Below, piece after piece: positions 23,769-35,853 of a stretch of DNA of 64,000 nt. How positions within the stretch are numbered: position 1 is the stretch's first letter; each line of letters begins with the position of its first letter. This DNA is from Gibbula magus (taxonomy: Eukaryota > Mollusca > Gastropoda > Trochida > Trochidae), in assembly GCA_936450465.1 (NCBI GenBank), contig OW388292.1, positions 9,567,756 to 9,631,755 of the forward strand. The letters are read 5' to 3'. The notes below the pieces were generated by a model. The model had not been told where the DNA came from. It saw only the letters and a program-made list of their open reading frames with translations, and searched no databases. The translations under genes were made by a program, and so were the position numbers.

Positions 23769-24048
23769 TGAAAGTAATAAGTGATAATAGATATTGATAA
23801 GTAATAAATGATCAAAGATAATGAAAAGTAATAAGTGATAATAAATAGTGATATGTAATAAATGATCAAAGATAATGATAAGTAATAAGTGATAATAAAT
23901 AGTGATATGTAATAAATGATCAAAGATAATGATAAGTAATAAGTGATAATAGATAGTGATAAGTAATAAATGATCAAAGATAATGATAAGTAATAAGTGA
24001 TAATAAATAGTGATATGTAATAAGTGATCAAAGATAGGGATAAGTAAC
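23769..24048 (+). repeat. 54-bp A+T tandem repeat, about five copies
   Basis: The unit combines GTAATAAGTGATAATA and GTAATAAATGATCAAAGATA. It is itself built from degenerate shorter words (AGTAATAA / GTGATAAT). Confidence 0.9.
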
Positions 24049-25190
24049 ATCATTCGTATGGTCTACTTACTGCTGGCGTTTTCTCAAGTACACATTTCAG
24101 ATAACACGTGGTAATCTCAGTCATCATCGGCGTGTGCATGTCTATCTTTCAATGAATCTTGCATGAACACGAGTCTAGTGTCGACTTAATATTATATCAT
24201 TTATTTGTTCAACGCAATAAGGTTACACAGAACTTAAATAGCAATAAACATCGAAACGTTTGGGTATATATGTTAAAATTAGTTTAACAAAAGGAGCAGG
24301 TGCATATTGTATTCGAATCTCTCTGATGAGGACAAGTAATGTTGATGACATAAAAACTTTGTAGTTAAATGTTGATGATGATTTCAAGCGTATAGCCTAC
24401 GTTTACATAGAACATGTAGGTTGAGAGAGAAATCAGCGACACTAGCTTCAGACCAGGTTGTCCGGGCGCGAGGCAGGTGCTCGTTGCATTACTTTGAAGT
24501 TTGTCATGAATAATTGAAGTGACTAAATAAACCTAGCGCAGATCCCATCAATGAATGATGATCGTCCTGTAATAAGTTCATCTCGCTTTAAATCGGTTCG
24601 AGGGTCGACATCATGTGATATTCATTATGTCTTTCAATGATGCATTTCCATTGTCTCTGGAGCCTCTATTGACGTCATTCGGTCACGTGACTTCTACTAC
24701 CAGTAACCGATGGAAAAACATAAAAAGATGAAATTTTAGCGGAGGCCGAGCTAGCGGTTTCACCTACAGTCATATGCATCCCCATGCCACGCATAATCAA
24801 TGACTGGACGAGTGAAGCCTATTTTTACTCGCCTGCTTACGTACGTGCTGATGTCAATGGCGAGTGAAATATACATCGATTTAATTACCCTTGAAATGGA
24901 GCATTGAAGCTGAACACATGAGGGTCCCTTTCCTTCTGGAGATTGGCCCACTGACTCAGTTCCACTGGATGTATAACACTGATGATGCAACCAGCCACAT
25001 CATTGGGTCGCATCGACCCCGGCCAGGGTTCGTTATAGGGTGAACAGTTCTCTTCCTATTCTTTATTTGATTTGAACGTAGATGTATATCATAATTTGAT
25101 TTAACCAGAAAACACTTACTGCAGAAATGTGTATATAGTATAACGACAATACCATTGACTGATGCACGCCAATGATGCAATCACACTTTT
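24049..25190. other. Noncoding, nothing recognised
   Basis: Spacer between two satellites. No exon-like frame or known repeat is visible. Confidence 0.45.
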
Positions 25191-27881
25191 ACCAACTACA
25201 CTGGTAACCAAATACACAATGACCAACTACACTGGTAACCATGCACTACACTGGTAACCAACTACACAAGTAACCAACTACACAAGTAACAAACTACACA
25301 AGTAACCAACTACACAGGTAACCACCTACACTGGTAACCAACTACATAAGTAACTAACTACACAGGTAACCAACTACACAAGTAACCAACTACACAAGTA
25401 ACCAACTCCACTGGTAACTAACTACACAGGTAACCAACTCCACTGGTAACTAACTACACAGGTAATTATCTACACAGGTAACCAACTACACAAATAACCA
25501 ACTACATGTACACAGGTAACCAATTACACAAGTAATCAAACACACAGGTTACCAACTACACTGGTAACTAACTACACAGATAACCAACTACACTGGTAAC
25601 TAACTACACAGGTAACCAACTACACTGGTAACTAACTACACAGGTAACCAACTACACTGGTAACTAACTACACTGGTAACCAACTACACAAGTAACCAAC
25701 TACATAGGTAACCAACTACACTGGTAACCAACTACACAAGTAACCAACTACATAGGTAACCAATTACACAACTAACCAACTACATGTACACAGGTAACCA
25801 ATTACACAAGTAATCAACTACACATGTTACAAACTACACTGGTAACCAACTACACAGGTTAGCAACTACACTGGTAACCAACTACACAGGTAACCAATTA
25901 CACAAGTAATCAACTACACTGGCAACCAACTACACTGGTAACCAACTACACAGGTAAGCAACTACACTGGTAACCAACTACACAGGTAACCAATTACACA
26001 AGTAATCAACTACACTGGCAACCAACTACATAGGTAACCAATTACACAAGTAATCAAACAACACAGGTAACCGACTACACTTGTAACTAACTACACTGGT
26101 AACCAACTACACAGGTAACCAACTACACTGGTAACTAACTACACAGGTAACCAACTACATAGGTAACCAATTACACAATTAACCAACTACATGTACACAG
26201 GTAACCAATTACACAAGTAATCAACTACACAGGTTACCAACTACACTGGTAACTAACTACACAGGTAACCAACTACACTGGTAACTAACTACACAGGTAA
26301 CTAACTACACTGGTAACAACTACACAGGTAACCAACTACACAAGTAACCAACTAAACAAATAACCAACTACACAAGTAACCAACTACACTGGTAACCAAC
26401 TACACAAGTAACCAACTACACAAGAAACCAACTACACTGGTAACCAACTACACAAGAAACCAACTAAACAAGAAACCAACTACACAAGTAACCAACTACA
26501 CAAGTAACCAATTACACTGGTAACCAATTACACAAGTAACCAACTACACAAGTAACAAACTACACAAGTAACCAACTACACAAATAACCAACTACACAAG
26601 TAACAAACTACACAAGTAATCAACTACACAGGTAACCAACTACACACGTAACGAACTACACAAGTAACCAACTACATAGGTAACCAATTACACAACTAAC
26701 CAACTACATGTACACAGGTAACCAATTACACAAGTAATCAACTACACATGTTACCAACTACACTGGTAACTAACTACACAGGTAACCAACTTCACTGGTA
26801 ACCAACTACACAGGTTAGCAACTACACTGGTAACCAACTACACAGGTAACCAATTACACAAGTAATCAACTACACTGGCAACCAACTACACTGGTAACCA
26901 ACTACACAGGTAAGCAACTACACTGGTAACCAACTACACAGGTAACCAATTACACAAGTAATCAACTACACTGGCAACCAACTACACAGGTAACCAATTA
27001 CACAAGTAATCAAACAACACAGGTAACCGACTACACTGGTAACTAACTACACTGGTAACCAACTACACAGGTAACCAACTACACTGGTAACTAACTACAC
27101 AGGTAACCAACTACATAGGTAACCAATTACACAATTAACCAACTACATGTACACAGGTAACCAATTACACAAGTAATCAACTACACAGGTTACCAACTAC
27201 ACTGGTAACTAACTACACAGGTAACCAACTACACTGGTAACTAACTACACAGGTAACTAACTACACTGGTAACAACTACACAGGTAACCAACTACACAAG
27301 TAACCAACTAAACAAGTAACCAACTACACAAGTAACCAACTACACTGGTAACCAACTACACAAGTAACCAACTACACAAGAAACCAACTACACTGGTAAC
27401 CAACTACACAAGAAACCAACTAAACAAGAAACCAACTACACAAGTAACCAACTACACAAGTAACCAATTACACTGGTAACCAATTACACAAGTAACCAAC
27501 TACACAAGTAACAAACTACACAAGTAACCAACTACACAAATAACCAACTACACAAGTAACAAACTACACAAGTAATCAACTACACAGGTAAACAACTACA
27601 CACGTAACGAACTACACAAGTAACCAACTACACTGGTAACCATCTACACAAGTAACCAACTACACAGGTAACCAACTACACAAGTAACATCATACTAAGG
27701 TAACCAACTACACAAGTAACCAACTACACAAGTAACAAACTACACAAGTAACCAACTACACAGGTAGCCAACTACACAAGTAACCAACTACACAAGTAAC
27801 CAACTACACAAGTAACCAACTACACAAGTAACCAACTACACACGTAACCAACTTCACAGGTAACCAACTACACAAGTAACC
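25191..27881 (+). repeat. 16-bp satellite with about 0.92-0.96-kb higher-order repeat
   Basis: About 168 copies of AACCAACTACACNNGT, with NN mostly AG, TG or AA. A distinctive set of variant units (CATAGGTAACCAATTACACA followed by an ACATGTACACAGG insertion) appears at about 25751 and again at 26675, and another at 26158 and 27114. Hence a block of about 924-956 bp was duplicated as a whole, and the two spacings differ by 32 bp, i.e. two units. Confidence 0.93.
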
Positions 27882-27994
27882 GTGTTTTCTCACTAAGCGT
27901 ATCGTGTGAACATTTATTTAGTTATTTTGCATGAATAGACGTACGTAAAGGGTCATGTGTTACACCCACTCAGAATGTCAGCTCACAAACCTGA

Positions 27995-28440
27995 AGTCGG
28001 GCGTCCTTCGTAAACTTTTAACATTTAATTTTCGATTTCATCTCCAGAACCGCTGCACCTCCAAAAGCTGGGGAGGTACCATGCACCAGGTTTGACCATT
28101 GGTCATCAGTCCTCCTATTCGACTGCAAACCAATTCGTCTCTTCTTATAATATAATAGGATAATAAAACTGTCTGAATACAAACCTTGAACTATGTGTAT
28201 TATGAAATGTAAATTTGATGACAGATTCATAATAGACATCATATGAGCAATGACTTATTTTATGCTAGTTGTCGACCTTATGTATATTGTAGAATGAGCG
28301 TCCATCCGTCGAGCGTCGTCCGTAAACTTTAGACATTTTCAGCTTCTTCTCGAGAACTGCTGCATCTCAAAGCTTAAGTTGTGTTGGGTACCTTGCACCT
28401 GGGGATGAAAGTTTATATAGTTGGTCCTTTCCCCAGGGCA
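27995..28440 (+). repeat. Two diverged copies of a dispersed repeat
   Basis: Two stretches in the same orientation, about 27997-28095 and 28297-28410, share the order GTCC.TCGTAAACTTT, CATTTTC, GAACYGCTGCA and GGTACC.TGCACC. Similar segments are common in molluscan genomes, from my general knowledge. No protein is encoded. Confidence 0.6.
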
Positions 28441-31400
28441 ATCTTAAAATGGTGAATGTAATCGTATAGCGCTTGTCGTGACCTTTCAAATGCATCCAAT
28501 TTATGACTGTAGCACCGACACTAAACGAAATATAGTTTATTTACTCTTGAGTAGATTAGCATCTGTTTCAGGTGCACGAGGACCAGCATGGGGCATAACT
28601 GTCTCTGATTCCTTCATAATCAAAGCTGACCGTACTGTCACCTGGGTTTGTATGGAAGGAATGGTGATTACTGCACGGTGGTTTGGAGAGCACACACATG
28701 AAGTTTTGCTATTCAACTATTCTACTATTTGTAATGCCATTCTATGTATTTTGATCTTCAATCTTAGATAATAAATCATGCAAATCCCGATAAGCTGCAT
28801 GGCCAATGGCTCTATTTTTAAAAAGCTGTTGCTAACATACAGTGTAAAGGATACAGATTTCTAAAGGAAAGGTAATTACGTATTCGGTATGAATGAATGT
28901 TGATTGTCGACCAAATCACATAAGAACAAGGACGTAGCTGGGTGTAATTGATACAGACAATATACGACAAGTACATTATTTATAGACAATGTAATGAGCG
29001 TTTGTTATCAGATACAGAGGCGGTACATGTATTAAGGACATGCGTCAGTGTGAGATTAACTATAGGTACACACTTCCAAACTAAAGAAACGCAACAGCAA
29101 GTTATGAACTATGTTAATTTCGTGCAGCATGTTATAATGTTAATAATTTTTGTTATATCTGGACATGTGAAGATGTTGACCGCTAAAACATGACATTTGC
29201 AAACGTCAGTCAGAAACGTTTAAAATTGCCTGAAACCCATACGAGACACAATCCACCATTATAAAGCACGTGCAGTACGTAAGGGCTGTCAGTAGATACA
29301 AGGACTAGACAAGGCTTTGATTATTTTAGTTAATGTGATTTAACACATTTCATCTAACGTTTGACAACCAATGGATCGGACAGGTTGCCGCAATTACATG
29401 TTGCTGATCGAAATATCTATATAGGACGTCTTGTAGCTGGATTGTTCTACAGCCGTAGATCTGCGTCCTGTCATCAACCACGAGAGTGAGTTGTATGAGC
29501 TTGACAATGTCAGACCCGATACTCGTAGCAAGAGACCGTCAGTCATGTAGTTGATGACGTCACAGCTGTGTTGTCATGGAGTTGGTGGTGGTAGAATGTA
29601 GATATGTTACATGAAGCATACAGCTTATTGTGTCCACACATGTCAGTGTGAGATACTCGCAATTGCACAAAAGCCAATCTAAATTTAGACCTACTGTTCC
29701 ATATTATGTCAATACAATCGACAATAGAACATTATACAAATATATCGATCTAAATTTATTTAGATTGTACAAACGCAAGAACATGAACCGACGCTTCGTT
29801 CTTTTGGATTGGTTGATTTTACGCATGCTCAACATCAGCATGCGAACATACTAGTATTCCTAGATGTAATTCAGAACGCAGGATAATAATGTTGCAGGCT
29901 CGGTAATATTTGGTTAGATTGGGACACACAGACATGAGCGTGGAGGTAGAGCTCCAAAATAGAGAATAGTCATCGTTTTCTAGCTCATCTCTCTGGACTG
30001 AACGACGTAGACTAAAAAAAAAACCTTGAAATGAAGCTACATAAAAACAACAACCCCAAAAAACCCTATGAATTGGTTCTCCATATATGAAACGTAATAT
30101 ACTTGAATTTCAATGAGTTTGTATTCATCTATTTCGTTTAATTTATTGCATTAAATGTCTTCGGAAATATTTGTAACACATTTGGTCTGTTGCGGATAAC
30201 ATATTGTAATGTTCAGTTCTTGTGATTATGGTGTGGCCCAAAACGTCGTATGACGACTCTCATATTGACCTTTGACATTGGTCTTGGTGTTTGGCAATGG
30301 AATTGTTGACCTATTGTTATCCACATTTTGTTCTTTGTCGACTAGATGGTCAATATAACGGAGACTGCAGTATCCGTCTCTAGCAAGGGGTGCATGGTTA
30401 ATGTATTGGGATCAGTTTGATCGGTCTTGCTTGTGTACGGGTCGTGATTGGGAAACACTGATATATTGTTTAATGTAGCGATTGTCATAGTCTTACACTC
30501 AGACTATGAAAAAAGTATTTATTCTGAAAATATCACCATTTTATTAAATATTGAAAAGGAGACTGTAAGAAATGGAATTTTCATGTATAAAAAAAAGGCT
30601 CCTTTTCAATTTTTTTTTTTTTTTTTACAGTCTAAGTGTTAGACTACGATTGTCATAGAGGTCTCAGAGCCTTAATATCATAATAATGTGAAAATGACAT
30701 TAGATAAAGACTTTGGGGGAAATTCGCACAAAGTGACTTTTGGTTGACTATAAAGGCTGTCTAAACTGGTGAGAACTGTTCTTGGGATGAGAGGAGACCG
30801 TTCTGCAGTTTTCACACGTGGGCTTGATTATCTCGCCATTACAAATCTCATTTCTCCTTGACAAGTTTCCCAACACGTTTCCCACAATTCTGGCCTCGCT
30901 GTCAGTGTTCAGTCTACAGGCTTATTAGGTGGAAGCGTTTCTAGCCTTTCTCATAGCTCGCTCCGTATAATTTAGTAATTTACATGTGCTTTCCGCTAAA
31001 GACACAACATTAAAATTTCCTTGAAGATTTCTTATCTTTTGAGAAAAAGGAATCCAGATATCGCTGCAGAAAATTATTTTTCGATAATTCGTTAAATGGC
31101 CCTTTGTCTGAAACAGGTAGCCTCGGTATGAGACTGAGAGTGTGTCTGAAGAATGAAGTCAAGTGGAAGTAACGCTGTAAGGTGCAATGATCTCGGTCTC
31201 CTGCACGCTGTGGATACTTGTGTAAATGTTTGAAAATAAATTACTCTTCCCTAATTTGTTATGACTCATAAGAAGGTTGTGTGTTGTTTCAAAGTAAGGA
31301 ACAGAACCAAACACACTTATGCAGGTTGAACCAACGAGTATAACGCAATATAAACCTAACCGTAAACCCTAAACTAAGCAAACCGAGTTCTTTCAGTGAT

Positions 31401-31460
31401 AGTTTAGAACTTGGGAGTCAAATAAGGATAAAGGTACTGATGGCAACTGCTTTGTTCTGA
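28441..31460. other. Noncoding, one small MITE
   Basis: No gene seen. The only structured sequence I can support is the 159-bp inverted-repeat element at 30488-30646, listed separately. Confidence 0.45.
30479..30655. mobile_element. Miniature inverted-repeat element with 9-bp target duplication
   Basis: CGATTGTCA occurs at 30479-30487 and 30647-30655. The 159 bp between begin TAGTCTTACACTCAGACT and end with its near-complement AGTCTAAGTGTTAGACTA. An inner pair, ATTGAAAAGGAG and CTCCTTTTCAAT, also folds back. It has no coding capacity. A 9-bp duplication is typical of Mutator-like elements; Merlin is also possible. Confidence 0.75.
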
Positions 31461-31462
31461 GA

Positions 31463-31590
31463 GCGCAACGTACAAGGTACGGTACCAGAATCTGTAGCGC
31501 AACGTTTCGGTACAAGGTACGGTACCAGGATCTGTATAGCGCAACGTTTCGGTACAAGGTACGGTACCAGGATCTGTAGCGCAACGTCGC
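31463..31590 (+). repeat. Three-copy 34-42-bp tandem repeat
   Basis: Units start GCGCAACG at 31463, 31497 and 31539, with a fourth partial start at 31579. Each contains ACAAGGTACGGTACCAG, itself a near-palindrome. Confidence 0.9.
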
Positions 31591-31599
31591 GCTCTCACG

Positions 31600-33583
31600 A
31601 TAAAGAAGTTGTCTCACATTCACTTGTCCGTATCATACGAAACTGAAATAATTCAGGACACCAACTAACTGACCAACATTTAATTGCATTAGTCCTGTCG
31701 TCGTTCCCTTTAAGAAATAAAATTCAACCAAAATAAACCATCAGAATAAGGTATCACTGGGACAGCACTAAACTCTAAAAGCCTACCGTGCATGTTAAAG
31801 TCAAGTACTTGTTAGTTCTGCTCAAGGAGAAGCGCCTATTCGTGGATGGTAACGATGCTTTCGAGTTGGCCATATTCTTTTGCAATAGGCCAAAACTGTA
31901 GATATGCACCGGACTAACTTGATTCCTTGAGGAAATATTTGAAATAAAGTCAGCCATGTTTACTACCAGAGAGCTCTCGGTCCTCACCTTTATCTACAGA
32001 GCAACTGAAGAACATGTTATACAATGTAGTTGGCATACGTTTTGCAAAAACTATTCCTACCGTACATACAGATATATATGCTAGATCTTATTTAATGTAA
32101 TTTAAGGACTAAGGACAGTATATCGTGTGTTTGCTTGTGTACTTAATGTGCATAATGTCCCTTTTCCTGTTTGATTATTATAAGGATAAGGCATGATACC
32201 GAGGATATGGTAAGGTTGTGGACCCTGATAGGAAGGAAAAACCCGAGGGTTAGAATGGCTTATCTATATTATCAACCGTTTTTAAGTGTAAAACAGGCTT
32301 TTTACTTGTTATCGCGTTATATTGAGGATCCCTGACGTTATATTGAGGATCCCTCGGTGATGTCAGCCTGTTAACAGCCGCGCTATATGAGTTTCTTTTG
32401 TACCGTGAAATCTCGTCTGCCCCCTTAGCGCAGTAGTCTAAGGCGTTGACTCAGGTGATAGTGAATACAGGTTCGAGACGCACTTTCTGCAAAACATTTG
32501 CTGTACATATTCTGTCGTAAACTTATGAACTTTTTCAAAATTAGTGTAAGTTAGTTTCTTCACATCTTTACTTTCAAGCCGTCATCCTAACAAATATATC
32601 ATATATATAACAAATATATCATTATAATTCCTTCTAACAGGTGTACAACTGTCTGTGTAAACCCTCCTGGAGGGAATTACAAGGTTGTAAGTCCCTCGTA
32701 CCGGGTGATACAGTTTAGAAAGGTTGTTTCAAGTATCACGTTATATGGCTGGTAGGTTGATAATTAGAATTCATCTCCCGACGATGTCTTCATTTTGACA
32801 CTTACAGAGTGAAGGAATAACTTTATTTCAGTAAGAACGGCATTCACCTCTGTACAATCCATACAAGCTAAAATATCATTTTCAGACAATATGGTTAACA
32901 CATACAGAGTTAAATGCTTATTGTTGAAAACGACAAGGTGAAGGCGTTGTGTGGGTGGCTGTGAATAACGAGGTTCCATAATCTGGACGGGACACTATAA
33001 ATATGTGGCGTCATTCTGATCACTATCGGTGACATACTTGTCTGCTGTATTACTTTTGCAGCGATTTGTAATAAAACTCCATGCCAATATGGTTAAACAT
33101 AAGTTGTGATGTTGTTCCAGAATAGGACCCTATGCAAGATTCAGGCGTTCACAACGACAATGATAATAACACATATTCAAATCGGCTATACATTTTGTAA
33201 TTGTGATATGTTTTTAGCTCTATTTCAAGAAAACCAATATATTTAAATATTCTAATATTCTTACATAGAACTGGCCATCCCTATTATGCTTATTTATGAA
33301 CAAAATCTAAATGGCCATCAGATAATCATTAGCCTCAGAGTAAGTTTAGTCACATCCACTACTGAACTTGAGTAATATACATTTGAATAAGTGGATTATA
33401 CTGAAGGAACATATCACAGACCAACTGGTGATGCTAAATGAACATGTACTGGTTTGACGGTGGGTGATATTGTAACTATTATTATGATTAGATCATTAAC
33501 CACAGTTTCATTCAGTGTATAGACGGGAGCCATTTACATCGGATAACTCCTTTTCCCAGGTTCCTCGTCACTGCCAGGACCAA
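31600..33583. other. Noncoding, nothing recognised except a tRNA-like fragment
   Basis: No exon-like frame. The only recognisable item is the tRNA-like sequence at 32419-32486. Confidence 0.45.
32419..32486 (+). other. tRNA-like fragment (possible SINE head)
   Basis: CCCCCTTAGCGCAGTAGTCT resembles a tRNA 5' half with an A box, and GGTTCGAGACG about 45 nt later resembles a B box with its last bases changed. The 3' acceptor arm that should pair with GCCCCC is absent, so it is not a working tRNA gene. Confidence 0.4.
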
Positions 33584-35853
33584 TCAGTCCATCTCCATCA
33601 CTGGACACCTAAACCAGTTGGTCCCTCTCCATCACTGGACACCTAAACCAGTTGGTCCCTCTCCATCACTGGACACCTAAACCAGTTGCTCCCTCTCCAT
33701 CACTGGACACCTAAACCAGTTGGTCCCTCTCCATCACTGGACACCTAAACCAGTTGAACCCTCTCCATCACTGGACACCTAAACCAGTTGGTCCCTCTCC
33801 ATCACTGGACACCTAAACCAGTGGGTCCCTCTCCATCACTGGACACCTGAACCAGTTGGTCCCTCTCCATCACTGGACACCTAAACCAGTTGGTCCCTCT
33901 CCATCACTGGACACCTAAACCAGATGGTCCCTCTCCATCACTGGACACCTAAACCAGTTGGTCCCTCTCCATCACTGGACACCTAAACCAGTTGGTCCCT
34001 TTCCATCACTGGACACCTAAACCAGTTGGTCCCTTTCCATCACTGGACACCTAAACCAGTTGGTCCCTCTCCATCACTGGACACCTAAACCAGTTGGTCC
34101 CTTTCCATCACTGGACACCTGAACCAGATGGTCCCTCTCCATCACTGGACACCTAAACCAGTTGGTCCCTCTCTATCACTGGACACCTAAACCAGTTGGT
34201 CCCTTTCCATCACTGGATACCTAATCCAGTTGGTCCCTCTCCATCACTGGACACCTAAACCAGTTGGTCCCTCTCCATCACTGGACACCTAAACCAGTTG
34301 GTCCCTCTCCATCACTGGACACCTAAACCAGTTGGTCCCTTTCCATCACTGGACACCTAAACCAGTTGGTCCCTCTCCATCACTGGACACCTAAACCAGT
34401 TGGTCCCTTTCCATCACTGGACACCTAAACCAGTTGCTTTCTCCATCACTGGACACCTAAACCAGTTGGTCCCTCTCCATCACTGGACATCTAAACCAGT
34501 TGGTCCCTCTCCATCACTGGGCACCTAAACCAGATGATCCCTTTCCATCACTGGACACCTAAACCAGTTGGTCCCTCTCCATCACTGGACACCTAAACCA
34601 GTTGGTCCCTCTCCATCACTGGACACCCAAACCAGTTGGTCCCTCTCCATCACTGGACACCCAAACCAGTTGATCCCTTTCCATCACTGGGCACCTAAAC
34701 CAGTTGGTCCCTTTCCATCACTGGACACCTAAACCAGTTGGTTCCTCTCCATCACTGGACACCTAAACCAGTTGGTCCATCTCCACCACTGGTCACCTAA
34801 ACCAATTGACCCCTCTCCATCACTGGACATCAACACCAGTTCGTCCATCTCCATCACTGGACACCTAAACCAGTTGATCCCTCTCCATCACTGGACACCT
34901 AAACTAGTTGATCCATCTCCATCACTGGACACCTAAACCAGTTGGTCCCTTTCCATCACTGGACACCTAAACCAGTTGATCCCTCTCCATCACTGGACAC
35001 CTAAACCAGTTGGTCCCTCTCCATCACTGGACACCAACACCAGTTCGTCCCTCTCCATCACTGGACACCTAAACCAGTTGATCCATCTCCATCACTGGAC
35101 ACCTAAACCAGTTGGTCCATCTCCATCACTGGACACCTAAACCAGTTGGTCCCTTTCCATCACTGGACACCTAAACCAGTTGGTCCCTCTCCATCACTGG
35201 ACACCTAAACCAGTTGATCCCTCTCCATCACTGGACACCTCAACCAGTTGGTCCCTCTCCATCACTGGACACCTAAACCAGTTGATCCATCTCCATCACT
35301 GGACACCTAAACCAGTTGATCCATCTCCATCACTGGACACCTAAACCAGTTGATCCCTCTCCATCACTGGACACCTAAACCAGTTGGTCCCTCTCCATCA
35401 CTGGACACCTAAACCAGTTGATCCCTTTCCATCACTGGACACCTAAACCAGTTGAACCCTCTCCATCACTGGACACCTAAACCAGTTGGTCCCTTTCCAT
35501 CACTGGACACCCAAACCAGTTGGTCCCTCTCCATCACTGGACACCTAAACCAGTTGAACCTTCTCCATCACTGGACACCTAAACCAGTTGATCCATCTCC
35601 ATCACTGGACACCTAAACCAGTTGGTCCCTCTCGATCACTGGACACCTGAACCAGTTGGTCACTCTCCATCAATGGACACCTAAACCAGTTGGTCCTCTC
35701 CATCACTGGACACCTAAACCAGTTGGTCCCTCTCCATCACTGGACACCTAAACCAGTTGTTTCCTTTCCATCACTGGACACCTAAACCAGTTGGTCCCTC
35801 TCCATCACTGGACACCCAAACCAGTTGGTCCCTCTCCATCACTGGACACCTAC
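33584..35853 (+). repeat. 34-bp satellite, about 66 copies
   Basis: The unit contains CTCTCCATCACTGGACACC and TAAACCAGTTGGTCC. Variation is concentrated at the GGTCC/GATCC/GAACC and CTCTCC/CTTTCC sites. Most units keep the 34-bp length; a few are shortened. Confidence 0.95.

Noticed and set aside
33584..35853. CRISPR-like array
   Set aside because: The repeats are contiguous with no unique spacers, and the context is an animal genome. The same applies to the other tandem arrays.
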